Origin: Acidobacteriota bacterium
GTDB taxonomy: Bacteria > Acidobacteriota > Blastocatellia > RBC074
NCBI GenBank assembly: GCA_018269055.1
Contig: JAFDVI010000019.1
Coordinates: 186,001 to 250,000, forward strand
Direction: 5' to 3'
DNA length: 64,000 bases
Below, piece by piece: positions 1 to 8,497 of the stretch. Each line of letters begins with the position of its first letter. Position 1 is the stretch's first letter. Below the pieces are notes generated by a model. That model did not search any database, was not told the origin of the DNA, and was given only the letters and a program-made list of their open reading frames with translations. A program made the translations under genes and the position numbers.

Positions 1-1
1 T

Positions 2-955
2 GTGATGAACCTTCCTGATCCGCCTCCTGCCATCCGCGAGCTTCAAACAAAAGGGCAGCGGTATTATTTCATCGTGCCACTGCTCGCCCACGAAGAGTTG
101 ATGGGATCGCTGAGCCTGGGGACGGATCGCCTGGGTGATTTGACCGTTGAACATCTGGAAATCGCGCGAGAAGTCGCTGACCGTCTGGCCATTGCCGTCC
201 GGCAAGCCAGCTTGCATGAACAAGTCGGGCTGCACGCTGCGGAATTGGAACAGCGCGTGGCCGAGCGCACGGCGGAACTGGAAGCGTTTTCCTACTCCGT
301 CTCCCACGACCTGCGAACACCATTGTTAACGATTGATGGTTTTTCGCGGATGTTGTTGGAAGATTATTCTGAATGCCTGGATGCGGAAGGCCAACGGCTG
401 CTTAAAACCATTTGCAACAACTCGCAGAATATGGGACGGCTGATTGACGACCTGCTCGCCTTTTCCCGCCTTGGGCGGCAGGAAATGCGACCGGCGGAAA
501 TCAAAATGAGCGAACTTGTCAGTGCGGTTTGCGCGGAACTCCAGGCCACTGTGCCTGAACGAAAGCTGCGATTCGATTTACAACCGGTTCCCATAGCGTA
601 TGGCGATCAATCCATGATCCGTCAGGTCTGGGTGAATCTCTTATCCAACGCCGTCAAATTCACCGGCCCCAGGGAGCTTGCCATTATCGAAGTCGGCGCT
701 GCGTTGGAGGAACGTCACAACATCTATTACGTCAAAGACAATGGCGTTGGGTTCGAGATGAAGTATGCCGACAAGTTGTTCGGCGTCTTTCAGCGCTTGC
801 ACAGCGACGAGGAATTCGCCGGAACGGGTGTCGGGCTGGCGTTCGTTCAACGCATCCTGCACCGCCACGGCGGGCGCGTCTGGGCAGAAGGAAAAGTGGG
901 CGAAGGCGCCACAGTCTATTTCACGCTCCCACGCAAAGGAAGAAAATCATGGTGA
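2..955 (+). CDS. Sensor histidine kinase, 5'-truncated (GAF-HisKA-HATPase)
   Basis: C-terminal part of a two-component sensor kinase; the frame is open to the window edge, so the true start lies outside. Counting from base 2, residues 20-75 look like the end of a GAF domain, followed by a short coiled coil (75-95). The dimerisation/phosphoacceptor motif [12 protein letters not shown] gives His102. The ATPase has an N box ([10 protein letters not shown], 212-221), a G1 box (DNGVGF, 246-251) and a G2 box (GTGVGLA, 274-280). The HisKA-HATPase arrangement resembles bacteriophytochrome-type kinases, but the sensory part cannot be seen. It overlaps the next gene, a stand-alone receiver, by 7 bases (ATGGTGA), so the two are probably translationally coupled and act as a phosphorelay pair. 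Confidence 0.95.
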   Translation: MMNLPDPPPAIRELQTKGQRYYFIVPLLAHEELMGSLSLGTDRLGDLTVEHLEIAREVADRLAIAVRQASLHEQVGLHAAELEQRVAERTAELEAFSYSVSHDLRTPLLTIDGFSRMLLEDYSECLDAEGQRLLKTICNNSQNMGRLIDDLLAFSRLGRQEMRPAEIKMSELVSAVCAELQATVPERKLRFDLQPVPIAYGDQSMIRQVWVNLLSNAVKFTGPRELAIIEVGAALEERHNIYYVKDNGVGFEMKYADKLFGVFQRLHSDEEFAGTGVGLAFVQRILHRHGGRVWAEGKVGEGATVYFTLPRKGRKSW

Positions 956-1392
956 ATGCCGACGCAGTCGAGATTCTGCTGGTCGAAGACAATCCGCAGC
1001 ATGTGGAACTCACGCTTCGCGCGCTCAAAAAACACAATTTGGCCAACAATGTGCTGGTAGCCAGGGATGGTGCGGAAGCCCTGGAGTTTATTTTTGCGGA
1101 GGGCGCTTACAGTCAGCGCCGGATTGAGAATGGCCCGAAGGTGATCCTGCTCGATTTGAAGCTGCCCAAGGTGGACGGCCTGGAAGTTCTGCGCCGGATT
1201 AAATCCGACGACCGGACGAAGGCGATTCCCGTGGTCGTGGTAACCACCTCTGAGCAAGAGCAGGACGTGGTGGAAAGTTACAAACTTGGTGTCAACAGTT
1301 ACATTGTTAAGCCCGTCAGCTTTGATAAATTTATCCAAGCAGTTTCCGAATTGGGATTTTACTGGATGCTATTGAATGAACCGCCGCGCTAA
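949..1392 (+). CDS. Stand-alone response regulator receiver (Rcp1/CheY-like)
   Basis: Single REC domain, 147 residues, with no output domain. The acidic pair is E13/D14, the phospho-acceptor is D69 in LLDLKLPK, T99/T100 is the switch threonine region and K121 in IVKP is the conserved lysine. The residues between beta-2 and the phosphosite ([13 protein letters not shown]) are typical of the Rcp1 subgroup that pairs with phytochrome-like kinases (family knowledge). It overlaps the kinase stop codon by 7 bases, which supports a cognate pair. Output is presumably by protein-protein contact; one candidate is the AAA+ regulator that follows 32 bases downstream (inference). Confidence 0.95.
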   Translation: MVNADAVEILLVEDNPQHVELTLRALKKHNLANNVLVARDGAEALEFIFAEGAYSQRRIENGPKVILLDLKLPKVDGLEVLRRIKSDDRTKAIPVVVVTTSEQEQDVVESYKLGVNSYIVKPVSFDKFIQAVSELGFYWMLLNEPPR

Positions 1393-1424
1393 AACACCGC
1401 GCCCATCCGCAGTAGGAGGTTGTC

Positions 1425-3392
1425 ATGAACAAAGAGCTTCGCATCTTGATCCTGGAAGATGTGTCCGCCCACGCGGAATTGATGGCGCGTGAGTTGCGGA
1501 AAGCGGAGATGGTTTTTTCCGCCAGGCGGGTGGCGACCAAAGCGGCCTACCTCGCAGCGTTACACGACTCTCCGCCTGACCTGATCCTGGCCGACTATTC
1601 CTTGCCGTCCTTCGATGGCATTGCTGCATTGTCCATTGCGCGGGAACACTGCCCGGCAGTTCCCTTCGTTTTCGTCTCCGGAGCCATTGGTGAAGAATTG
1701 GCAATCGAAACGCTCAAACAAGGGGCCACCGACTATGTTCTCAAACAGCGACTCTCTGCGCTTGTGCCTGCGGTGCGCCGCGCCTTGCGCGAATCAGAAG
1801 AGCGCGCCGCGCGCCGGCAGGCGGAAGAGGCCTTGCGCATCGCGTGTGACGAGTTGGAAGTCTGGCTGAAAGAGCGGACTGCGCTGCTGGAAATCAACAA
1901 TGCCATCATTACGAATCTCGACCGGCCATCCCTTTTCCGTAGCATCACTCAATCGCTCGGCCGGATTCTGCCATTCGACCGTGCGGTGCTGCTGCTTTAC
2001 CAGCCGCAGCAGGACAACTTTCGCGTGGCGGCCCTGGAAGGCTCATTGACTCCTAAACAACTAGGCGCGGTCGGGACGGAAATTGACCGCGAAGGCAGTC
2101 ATTCCGGCTGGGCTCTGGACCACAAACAGTGTCTGCTGCGCCAGGACCTCGCAGATGAACTTCAGTTCCCAATCGAAGAAAAAATTCTGGCCGAGGGGAT
2201 TCGCTCTTACATCGTTGCTCCGTTGATTGGCAAGGAAAAACTTCTCGGGACATTGAACCTGGGAAGCGAAACCCCGCGCCGCTATTCCGAAGCCGACGCG
2301 ATGTTTCTGCTGGGAGTTGCGGGCCAGGTGACGCTGGCCGTCGAAAACCTGCTCGCCTACGAGGAAATCGCCGCGCTCAAAATCCGGCTCGAACAGGAAA
2401 ACTTCTACCTGCAGGAAGAGATCCGAACCGAACACAATTTTAAGGAGATCGTAGGCCAAAGCGCCTCCATCCGAAAAGTGTTGCAAGCCATCGAGACCGT
2501 CGCCCCGACCGATGCAACGGTACTCGTCTGCGGCGAGACCGGTACGGGCAAGGAACTGGTTGCACGCGCCGTGCATAATCTCAGCCCGCAGAAAGACAAG
2601 CCGCTGGTAAAGGTGAATTGTGCCGCATTGGTGACCGGGCTGATTGAAAGTGAATTGTTCGGCCACGAAAAGGGTGCGTTTACGGGAGCACTTGCCCGCA
2701 AGATCGGCCGCTTCGAACTGGCCAATGGCGGGACCATTTTTTTGGACGAGATCGGCGATCTGCCGCTGGAGCTTCAAGCCAAACTGCTGCGAGTTCTGCA
2801 GGAAGGAGAATTTGAGCGTGTTGGCGGATCGCAGACCATCAAAGTGTCCGTTCGCGTCATCGCCGCGACGAACCGTAACCTCACCCACGCGGTGAACTCG
2901 GGCAGCTTCCGATCCGATCTGTTTTATCGCTTGAACGTCTTTCCGCTGACCTTGCCCTCCCTGCGCGAACGCCGCGAAGACATTCCGCTGCTGGTCAGTC
3001 ATTTCCTGAGTCGGTTCACCAAAAAGCTCGGCAAACCGTTGGAGCGATTGTCCAGGGAATCCATGGATCGTCTGATGCGGTACGATTGGCCGGGTAACGT
3101 GCGGGAACTCGTGAGCGTGATCGAGCGCGCGGCAATCTTGGCGCGCAGTCCGGTCGTTCATATTGAAAATTCTCTTGATCTGCGGATTCGGGCAGGCGTG
3201 GACAATCCCGGCTTGATAAAGCTGGAAGATTTGGAGCGTGCGCATATCATCCGCGCACTGGATGAGACCAACTGGATGATTGATGGCGCTCGCGGCGCAG
3301 CGCTCATCCTGGGTCTTCATCCCAATACCTTACGTTCCCGCATGCAGAAGCTGGGCATCAAAAAGCTGAGTAGCGCGGCAAGTGCTCCTTGA
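1425..3392 (+). CDS. Sigma-54-dependent transcriptional activator (REC-GAF-AAA+-HTH)
   Basis: A 655-residue bacterial enhancer-binding protein. Domains in order: receiver (5-120, phospho-acceptor D57 in ILADYSLP), linker helix (120-150), GAF domain (about 155-312), AAA+ ATPase (about 340-575) and Fis-type helix-turn-helix (about 605-648). In the ATPase, Walker A is GETGTGKE (370-377), the sigma-54 contact loop GAFTGA is at 417-422, Walker B is TIFLDE (437-442) and the arginine-finger region is [12 protein letters not shown]. An intact GAFTGA loop means it should open sigma-54 promoters. A strong ribosome site (AGGAGG) precedes the ATG. The REC plus GAF N-terminus suggests it integrates the upstream kinase signal with a small ligand (inference). 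Its stop lies only 4 bases from the stop of the convergent anti-sigma gene. Confidence 0.95.
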   Translation: MNKELRILILEDVSAHAELMARELRKAEMVFSARRVATKAAYLAALHDSPPDLILADYSLPSFDGIAALSIAREHCPAVPFVFVSGAIGEELAIETLKQGATDYVLKQRLSALVPAVRRALRESEERAARRQAEEALRIACDELEVWLKERTALLEINNAIITNLDRPSLFRSITQSLGRILPFDRAVLLLYQPQQDNFRVAALEGSLTPKQLGAVGTEIDREGSHSGWALDHKQCLLRQDLADELQFPIEEKILAEGIRSYIVAPLIGKEKLLGTLNLGSETPRRYSEADAMFLLGVAGQVTLAVENLLAYEEIAALKIRLEQENFYLQEEIRTEHNFKEIVGQSASIRKVLQAIETVAPTDATVLVCGETGTGKELVARAVHNLSPQKDKPLVKVNCAALVTGLIESELFGHEKGAFTGALARKIGRFELANGGTIFLDEIGDLPLELQAKLLRVLQEGEFERVGGSQTIKVSVRVIAATNRNLTHAVNSGSFRSDLFYRLNVFPLTLPSLRERREDIPLLVSHFLSRFTKKLGKPLERLSRESMDRLMRYDWPGNVRELVSVIERAAILARSPVVHIENSLDLRIRAGVDNPGLIKLEDLERAHIIRALDETNWMIDGARGAALILGLHPNTLRSRMQKLGIKKLSSAASAP

Positions 3393-3396
3393 AGTG

Positions 3397-4191
3397 TTAT
3401 GGCGTCGCTGTCGGCGTAAGTTGATCGTGGATCAGGCCGACGAACTCCTTCAACTCTCTTTCATTCAGATCGGAGACCGCCAGAAAATGCATCTCTATTG
3501 CTGTCCAGCGAAACAAATGAAAGCCCTGCTGCGTCACCGGATTCACCGCGGCTTTCGACGAGGGTTGCGCCGACGGCCAAATGAACAGGTTGATGAAATG
3601 TTGCTGGCGACGATACACCAGAGCCGCGACCGGTCGGTTGTCGAGATAATCAAGCCGCCCACCGATCAAAGGAAATCCTCGCTCCGTCAGGTCCGTGACC
3701 GGCGGCGAAAAATCCAACCGGCCATTGAACCACGGTTTGACGGTGTGCCGATCCGAAGACGCAACATCAGTCAGATGATCGGCCATCAGGGAGCGCACAT
3801 GCGCCGAAATCGCTTCTTTCGCTATCGGCTCATCTGCGGAAGAACGCAGCCACGCCGGAATCAGCGCCAGCAACAGCACCGCGACCGCAGCCGCCGAAAT
3901 GCCAACGCCCAGCCAGCGCCCTGAAGCGAACCATAATGAAGCGAACCGGGGTTTGGATTCGGCTCGGTTGGACTGGCGCACCACCGCTTGCACGCGCTGG
4001 CGCAAATCCGGTGGAGCGCGATGGTAAAGAGAATCTCTCGTGATGGCGGATCGCAACGTTTGTAGGTTCTGAACCACCGATGCGCACACCTGACAATCGG
4101 GCAGATGCCGTTCAATCTCCAGACTTCTCACCAAATCTATTTCACCGTCAAGATAGGCGTGAATCAGCTCTCGTATCTCCTGACAAGTCAT
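3397..4191 (-). CDS. Anti-sigma factor, zinc-finger (zf-HC2) with one membrane helix
   Basis: A 264-residue membrane-bound anti-sigma factor. The cytoplasmic N-terminus carries the ZAS-type zinc motif: C3 and H29-x3-C33-x2-C36 (HLPDCQVC). A single hydrophobic helix covers about residues 93-115, and the rest (about 145 residues) would be extracytoplasmic. The start overlaps the stop of the sigma-factor gene by 4 bases (ATGA), the classic coupling of an ECF sigma factor with its antagonist. The N-terminal zinc domain should hold the sigma factor until a signal sensed outside the membrane releases it (family knowledge). The periplasmic domain was not recognised, so the signal is unknown. Confidence 0.9.
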   Translation of the reverse strand: MTCQEIRELIHAYLDGEIDLVRSLEIERHLPDCQVCASVVQNLQTLRSAITRDSLYHRAPPDLRQRVQAVVRQSNRAESKPRFASLWFASGRWLGVGISAAAVAVLLLALIPAWLRSSADEPIAKEAISAHVRSLMADHLTDVASSDRHTVKPWFNGRLDFSPPVTDLTERGFPLIGGRLDYLDNRPVAALVYRRQQHFINLFIWPSAQPSSKAAVNPVTQQGFHLFRWTAIEMHFLAVSDLNERELKEFVGLIHDQLTPTATP

Positions 4192-4721
4192 ACTTGTGCC
4201 TCCCTCTGTGTGTGTGCGGTCAGAGCCTGTTGCAGTCGCTGACGGGCGCGGGCCAAACGCGACATCACCGTGCCGAGCGGCAGATTGGCGATGTCGGCAA
4301 TCTCCTTGTAAGACAACCCTTCCAGCTCTCGCAGGATCACCACTTCCCGAAACTCCACGGGTAATTCTTCCAGGGCATGCCGGAGCAGCTCGTCTTCTGC
4401 CGTGCGTAACAACATCGCTTCCGGGCCAGGCTCATCGCTCTCGACTCCTTGCAACTCATCATCGAAGCCGGTCAGTGGCTCGAACCGGCGATTTTGCCGC
4501 AGCCAGTCATAACAGGTGTGACGTACAATCGTGAGCAGCCACGCGCGCCCGTCTTCGCTGCGCAACCCGCTGAAGAATTTCAGGGCGCGCAGGTACGATT
4601 CCTGTACGACGTCCTGCGCGTCGTGATCATTGTGCGTGAGCCAGCGCGCCAGATTGTAGGCGGCATCCAGGTGCGGCAGTACGACCTGCTCAAATCGTCC
4701 CAGTTGGTTTGTGTTGTACAA
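4188..4721 (-). CDS. ECF-family RNA polymerase sigma factor
   Basis: A 177-residue group IV sigma factor. Region 2 spans about residues 10-80 (DAQDVVQESYLRALKFF, then WLLTIVRHTCYDWLRQ) and region 4.2 about 113-165, with the helix-turn-helix YKEIADIANLPLGTVMSRL. Regions 1.1 and 3 are absent, as in all ECF factors. It is co-transcribed with the zinc-finger anti-sigma factor through a 4-base overlap. The 305-base divergent region to the secreted-protein gene at 5027 probably holds its own promoter, but no clear ECF -35/-10 pair could be read there, so the regulon is unknown. The neighbouring CuA/cytochrome module is an obvious candidate target (inference). Confidence 0.93.
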   Translation of the reverse strand: MYNTNQLGRFEQVVLPHLDAAYNLARWLTHNDHDAQDVVQESYLRALKFFSGLRSEDGRAWLLTIVRHTCYDWLRQNRRFEPLTGFDDELQGVESDEPGPEAMLLRTAEDELLRHALEELPVEFREVVILRELEGLSYKEIADIANLPLGTVMSRLARARQRLQQALTAHTQREAQV

Positions 4722-5026
4722 GTGCTAGCCTCTCCCCTCTTCTGACTTCATTGCGGTCTCTTCTTACAGAAGACCGACCGACCTGTGATTTTATTCCCGT
4801 CATCAAATTTCCTTTCTTCCAGGAATATCCCATCAAGACAAACAGTCTGTGCGGATGAAGGCGAGATCACCGTCCCCAATAGCGAAGTAACGAGAGGATG
4901 GTAGATGACTCGCCATAACCGGTTCGCAAGAGCAGACGTATTCGGACTCTTGCGGGCGTTTAACGGCAGTGGCCGTGACCAAGGAAGGCTCGGTTGCAGC
5001 CACTGCACAAAGGAGAAGGAGATTTG
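4722..5026. promoter_or_regulatory. Divergent intergenic region between ECF sigma operon and secreted-protein gene
   Basis: About 305 bases with no convincing gene between two divergent transcription units. Both promoters must lie here. No confident -35/-10 or ECF-type promoter was recognised on either strand. A strong Shine-Dalgarno (AGGAGAAGGAG, 5011-5021) sits just before the ATG at 5027. Confidence 0.5.
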
Positions 5027-5485
5027 ATGAAAAAACAAAATCGCATCACATTGGTAAAGTTGGCACTGATGATCGCGCTCGGACTCAGCGCGACGGCCAT
5101 ATCAGCCAACGCCCAATCATACGAGCAAGTCAGGGCCAAGATCCCATTCGAGTTCACGGTTGGAGACCAGAGTCTCCCGGCCGATACGTACACTTTCCAG
5201 CGGATCAGCGCTAACGTTCCTTTTCTACTTTCGCTCAGGGGAAATGATCGTCTGGCCATCGCGAACGGCTTTACGAGCGAGATTCAAGCCAGCAAAGCGT
5301 CGGCCCAAACGAAGCTGATTTTCCACAAATATGGAGACCAATACTTCCTTTCCGAGATGTGGATTGCCGGCAACGACACCGGACGCCGGTTTCCGAAGTC
5401 CCGAACCGAGCGCGAACTGAACCGCGATATGGCCCGAAACGCTTCGCAGCCCGAAACGGTGATTGTCGCCATCGGCCAACCCTGA
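5027..5485 (+). CDS. Small secreted protein of unknown function
   Basis: A 152-residue exported protein. Start chosen at ATG 5027 because of the strong Shine-Dalgarno at 5011-5021; a TTG 33 bases upstream lacks one. A signal peptide covers about residues 1-30 (MKKQ..., hydrophobic VKLALMIALGLSATAIS, cleavage near ANA-QS). The mature part begins with SYEQVRAKIPFEFTVGDQSL and PADTYTFQRIS, a pattern I associate with a short secreted family common in Acidobacteriota and presumed to fold as a beta-rich domain. No catalytic residues or cysteines were seen. It leads the cluster with the Tat phosphoesterase, cupredoxin and cytochrome c, so it may be an accessory or sensor protein of that module (inference). 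Confidence 0.8.
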   Translation: MKKQNRITLVKLALMIALGLSATAISANAQSYEQVRAKIPFEFTVGDQSLPADTYTFQRISANVPFLLSLRGNDRLAIANGFTSEIQASKASAQTKLIFHKYGDQYFLSEMWIAGNDTGRRFPKSRTERELNRDMARNASQPETVIVAIGQP

Positions 5486-5662
5486 ACGCTCCCAGTTGCG
5501 AACAAATCAACAAGGCGTTGTTCACAACAGGAGATCATTCACACCTGCAAGAATGACGCCACAACTTAACCACTATGCGTTTGGAGTTCGGCCTTCGATG
5601 AATGGGTTCATGGCTCAGGTGCGTGGAGGCCGAATTCCGCGCGGATTTCCATGGAGGACTTT

Positions 5663-6598
5663 ATGAGCAGGATTGATCGTCGGGATTTTATGAAGCTTGC
5701 GGGACTGGGCGGCGTCGTGTTCGCTTCGGGATTGGGTTTTAGCGCCTTCGGGGGGAACGATGCGCTGGAAACTTCAACCGTCCAAAAATCCTCTCGGTTG
5801 AAGTCCGCCAAGGAAGATTTTTATTTCGTCCAGTTTTCTGACACGCACTGGGGCTTTGAGGGGCCAAAGGTCAATCCGGATGCACAAGTCACGTTGAAAA
5901 AAGCAGTGGCCGCAGTCAACAGCCTTGAAGAGCAACCGGACTTCGTTGTGTTCACTGGCGATCTGACTCACACCACGGACGACCCGAAGGTGCGGCGTAC
6001 GCGGATGGCCGAGTTCAGGGAAATCGTCGGTCAGCTCAAGGCCAAGATGGTGCACTTTATGCCCGGCGAACACGACGCGTCGCTGGATCGCGGCGAAGCG
6101 TACCAGGAATTCTTCGGCGACCTTCATTACACCTTCGACCATCGGGGCGTTCATTTCATCGTCCTGGATAATGTTTCCGATCCGGAAGCCATCATTGGCC
6201 AGACGCAACTTGCCTGGCTGCAGGCCGACCTCAAACAGCAAAGAATTGACACGCCTATTGTCGTGCTTACACACCGCCCCTTATTTGACCTTTACCCGCA
6301 ATGGGATTGGACGACGCGCGACGCCGCCTCGGTCATCAACACGCTGATGCCTTATAAAAACGTGACGGTTTTTTACGGCCATATTCATCAAGAGCATCAC
6401 TATCAGACCGGCCACATCGCGCACCACGCGGCGAAATCGCTGATCTTCCCGCTGCCTGCGCCCGGCTCCGTGCCGAAACGCGCTCCGGTGCTCTGGGATC
6501 CTTCTGCCCCATACAAAGGCCTGGGTTTTCGCAACGTCGGGGCCGACGTTCGCAAAGCTCATTATGAAATCACTGAACTCCCTGTCACGAAAGGATAG
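5663..6598 (+). CDS. Tat-exported calcineurin-like metallophosphoesterase
   Basis: A 311-residue binuclear metallophosphoesterase. Start chosen at ATG 5663, preceded by GGAGG (5653-5657). The N-terminus is a Tat signal (RRDFMKLAG, residues 6-14, then a hydrophobic stretch to about 30). Metal-binding motifs in order: D60-x-H62 (FSDTHWG), G99-D100 (FTGDLTH), PGEHD (134-138), LTHRPL and YGHIHQEHH. The third motif is normally GNH(D/E); here the asparagine is glutamate (E136), which may alter metal content or chemistry. Such enzymes cleave phosphomonoesters or diesters in the periplasm (family knowledge); the substrate is unknown. It precedes the cupredoxin by 4 bases, so the genes are co-transcribed. 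Confidence 0.9.
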   Translation: MSRIDRRDFMKLAGLGGVVFASGLGFSAFGGNDALETSTVQKSSRLKSAKEDFYFVQFSDTHWGFEGPKVNPDAQVTLKKAVAAVNSLEEQPDFVVFTGDLTHTTDDPKVRRTRMAEFREIVGQLKAKMVHFMPGEHDASLDRGEAYQEFFGDLHYTFDHRGVHFIVLDNVSDPEAIIGQTQLAWLQADLKQQRIDTPIVVLTHRPLFDLYPQWDWTTRDAASVINTLMPYKNVTVFYGHIHQEHHYQTGHIAHHAAKSLIFPLPAPGSVPKRAPVLWDPSAPYKGLGFRNVGADVRKAHYEITELPVTKG

Positions 6599-6602
6599 AT
6601 CA

Positions 6603-6968
6603 ATGAATCGAATCATCATTCTCTTCATGGCGCTGACGGCAACTTTTGGCACCGTAACTCTGGCCGCCGCGCTGCGGGCCAGTTACGCAACTGAGAAAGT
6701 CATACGAGTCACGGCGAAAAACTTCGACTTCACGCCCGGCGAAATCACGGTCAAAAGAGGTGAGCCGATAGTGCTGGAATTCACCTCTGCGGATCGTGCA
6801 CATGGTTTCTACCTGCCGGATTTCGGCGTGGAGACCAAGATCAAACCAGGTGCAGTTTCGCGTGTCAGCTTCACGCCGGACAAGGCCGGAAAGTTTTCCT
6901 TTGCGTGCGATGTGTTCTGCGGCAGCGGCCACGAGGAGATGTCTGGCACCTTGATCGTCACAGAATAA
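6603..6968 (+). CDS. CuA-type cupredoxin (cytochrome oxidase subunit II-like domain)
   Basis: A 121-residue exported or membrane-anchored cupredoxin. Start chosen at ATG 6603, four bases after the phosphoesterase stop, with AAGGAT upstream. An N-terminal hydrophobic segment covers residues 4-25. The beta-sandwich begins at about residue 33 (IRVTAKNFDFTPGEITVKRG). Copper ligands match a binuclear CuA site: H67 (AHGFY), then C102-x3-C106-x3-H110-x2-M113 (CDVFCGSGHEEM). This is the site of cytochrome c oxidase subunit II and nitrous-oxide reductase (family knowledge), but the protein lacks the subunit II transmembrane hairpin and no subunit I is nearby. It probably passes electrons to or from the cytochrome c encoded next (inference). 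Confidence 0.9.
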   Translation: MNRIIILFMALTATFGTVTLAAALRASYATEKVIRVTAKNFDFTPGEITVKRGEPIVLEFTSADRAHGFYLPDFGVETKIKPGAVSRVSFTPDKAGKFSFACDVFCGSGHEEMSGTLIVTE

Positions 6969-7003
6969 CTTCGTCTTCACAAAGCAAGAGAAGGAGTCCA
7001 TAA

Positions 7004-7543
7004 ATGAAAAAGCAGTTCTTTCAAGGCTTGCTGACCGGCTTGACCGCTCTGTTTGTGGGAGCCACGCTAATCGCGCTGTTGGTGATGAAGCTCGGTCCCG
7101 TGCCGGTCAATGCCGATCGGCAGCCTCCGGCCTGGGAATCGCGGCTGCTCGGCATGGCGATGCATGCATCTGTTGCGCGCCACGCCGAAACACAGCCCAA
7201 TCCCCTACCTCCTACGGAAGAGAACCTGATCGCGGGAACGGAAATCTACACGCAGATGTGTGCGAAATGCCACGGCAAGCCGGACGCCGGATCAAGCATC
7301 TATGGCACATCGTTCTATCCTCCGGCTCCTCAGTTTGCGATTCATCCGCCTCAGTATACCGAGTCGGAACTCTTCTGGATCACCAAGCATGGGATTCGGA
7401 ATACCGGCATGCCCGCCTGGACAAAACAGCTTTCGGATGAAGACATCTGGCAGGTGGCTGCCTTTCTGAAGCGGCTCGACGTCTTGCCTCCTGAGGTCGC
7501 CGCCAAGTGGAGGAAGAGACATCAAGGTGCAGACATCGAGTAA
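7004..7543 (+). CDS. Membrane-anchored class I cytochrome c
   Basis: A 179-residue monohaem cytochrome c. ATG 7004 is preceded by AAGGAG. An uncleaved signal or membrane anchor covers residues 8-31. The haem-binding motif C86-x2-C89-H90 (CAKCHG) follows a helix typical of class I (TEENLIAGTEIYTQM). The likely axial methionine is in RNTGMPAW. The C-terminal helix EDIWQVAAFLKRL completes the fold. It lies 35 bases downstream of the CuA cupredoxin, suggesting a two-protein electron path in the periplasm. The terminal acceptor is not encoded nearby. Confidence 0.93.
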   Translation: MKKQFFQGLLTGLTALFVGATLIALLVMKLGPVPVNADRQPPAWESRLLGMAMHASVARHAETQPNPLPPTEENLIAGTEIYTQMCAKCHGKPDAGSSIYGTSFYPPAPQFAIHPPQYTESELFWITKHGIRNTGMPAWTKQLSDEDIWQVAAFLKRLDVLPPEVAAKWRKRHQGADIE

Positions 7544-7575
7544 GTGTACGGACAACTTTGCCCACTCACAGCATA

Positions 7576-7589
7576 TCGTGACTTCACGA
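7576..7589. promoter_or_regulatory. Palindromic operator-like site TCGTGA-CT-TCACGA
   Basis: A perfect 6-base inverted repeat with a 2-base centre lies between the cytochrome c stop and the Crp/Fnr-family gene. The half-site resembles the TGTGA/TCACA half-sites bound by Crp-type proteins but with a shorter centre. Binding by the adjacent regulator is only a guess. Confidence 0.3.
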
Positions 7590-7807
7590 AATGCCGTGAG
7601 GGAAGGGCTCGCACGATTCATTCCAACTCTCGTGTTTTTTCTGTTTAAGCCTGCGGCAGGTAAAGCCTTTGGTAGGGGCGCGCGATCCCGATAGCGATGC
7701 GGCACGGAGATTCCTAAGGAACTGACAGCCGCCGTCATTTGAGTGCGGAATTTAATCGCGTGTAGATGGATCGGCGGCCAAACTGCAGTAGGAGGTAAAG
7801 AGAGGAG

Positions 7808-8497
7808 ATGAGAGGAACCAACGTGACAACCGCCGCCGCTCAGCGTTCGGCGAAAAGCTTCCCGTCGCTGAGAAGTCTGCCGCACGTCGAACGCACGTTC
7901 TGGCGCGGGGCGACAATTTACTCATCGGATGACGCGGCGACACACATTTATTCGGTGATCGGCGGGCGGGTCAAGATTCAGCGCACTTCCGCTGACGGGC
8001 AACAGAAGATCACCTCGATCCGCTATGGCGGTGACCTGTTCGGCGAACTGGCCCTTGCCGGTGTGGCGACCGCGCAATATGGCGAAGAGGCCGTAGCGCT
8101 CGACACGGTGGGTGTGGCCTTGATCCGGGTTGAGGATTTCTGGCGTGCGGCGCTTCAGAACGGAGCGTTGGCAGGCGGCGTGTTCGACTGTCTAACCGCG
8201 CGACTGGATGAGGCGCTTCGCCAGATCGAATCGCTCGTTTTTGAGAACAATTCCCGTCGGCTCATGCGCGTCTTGTTCGACCTGGCAGGCGAGGCCGCGC
8301 GTGCGGGCGAGGCGAGCGTGCGCCTGACTCATGAAGAGATCGCCGGACTGATCGGTTCGGCGCGCGAGGTAGTGACGGGGTTAATGCTCGATCTGCGCCG
8401 CCGCGGCCTGATTGATTACAAACGCGGCGAGATATGCCCCTGCTTGCCGAAGCTCGCGCATTTTTTGCGGGAAGAACCGTGCGGAGAGCGGTTCTGA
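7808..8497 (+). CDS. Crp/Fnr-family transcriptional regulator
   Basis: A 229-residue regulator with an N-terminal cyclic-nucleotide-binding-type beta-roll (about residues 30-125, containing GGDLFGELAL), the long dimer helix (about 130-165) and a winged helix-turn-helix (about 178-222: LTHEEIAGLIGSAREVVTGL, then RRRGLIDYKRG). There is no N-terminal cysteine set for an Fnr iron-sulphur cluster. The phosphate-binding cassette is not a clear match to Crp, so the effector is unknown. ATG 7808 has GGAGGT at 7791-7796; GTG 7823 with GAGGA 7 bases upstream is an alternative. It follows the cytochrome c gene after 264 bases and may control the redox cluster (inference). Confidence 0.9.
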   Translation: MRGTNVTTAAAQRSAKSFPSLRSLPHVERTFWRGATIYSSDDAATHIYSVIGGRVKIQRTSADGQQKITSIRYGGDLFGELALAGVATAQYGEEAVALDTVGVALIRVEDFWRAALQNGALAGGVFDCLTARLDEALRQIESLVFENNSRRLMRVLFDLAGEAARAGEASVRLTHEEIAGLIGSAREVVTGLMLDLRRRGLIDYKRGEICPCLPKLAHFLREEPCGERF

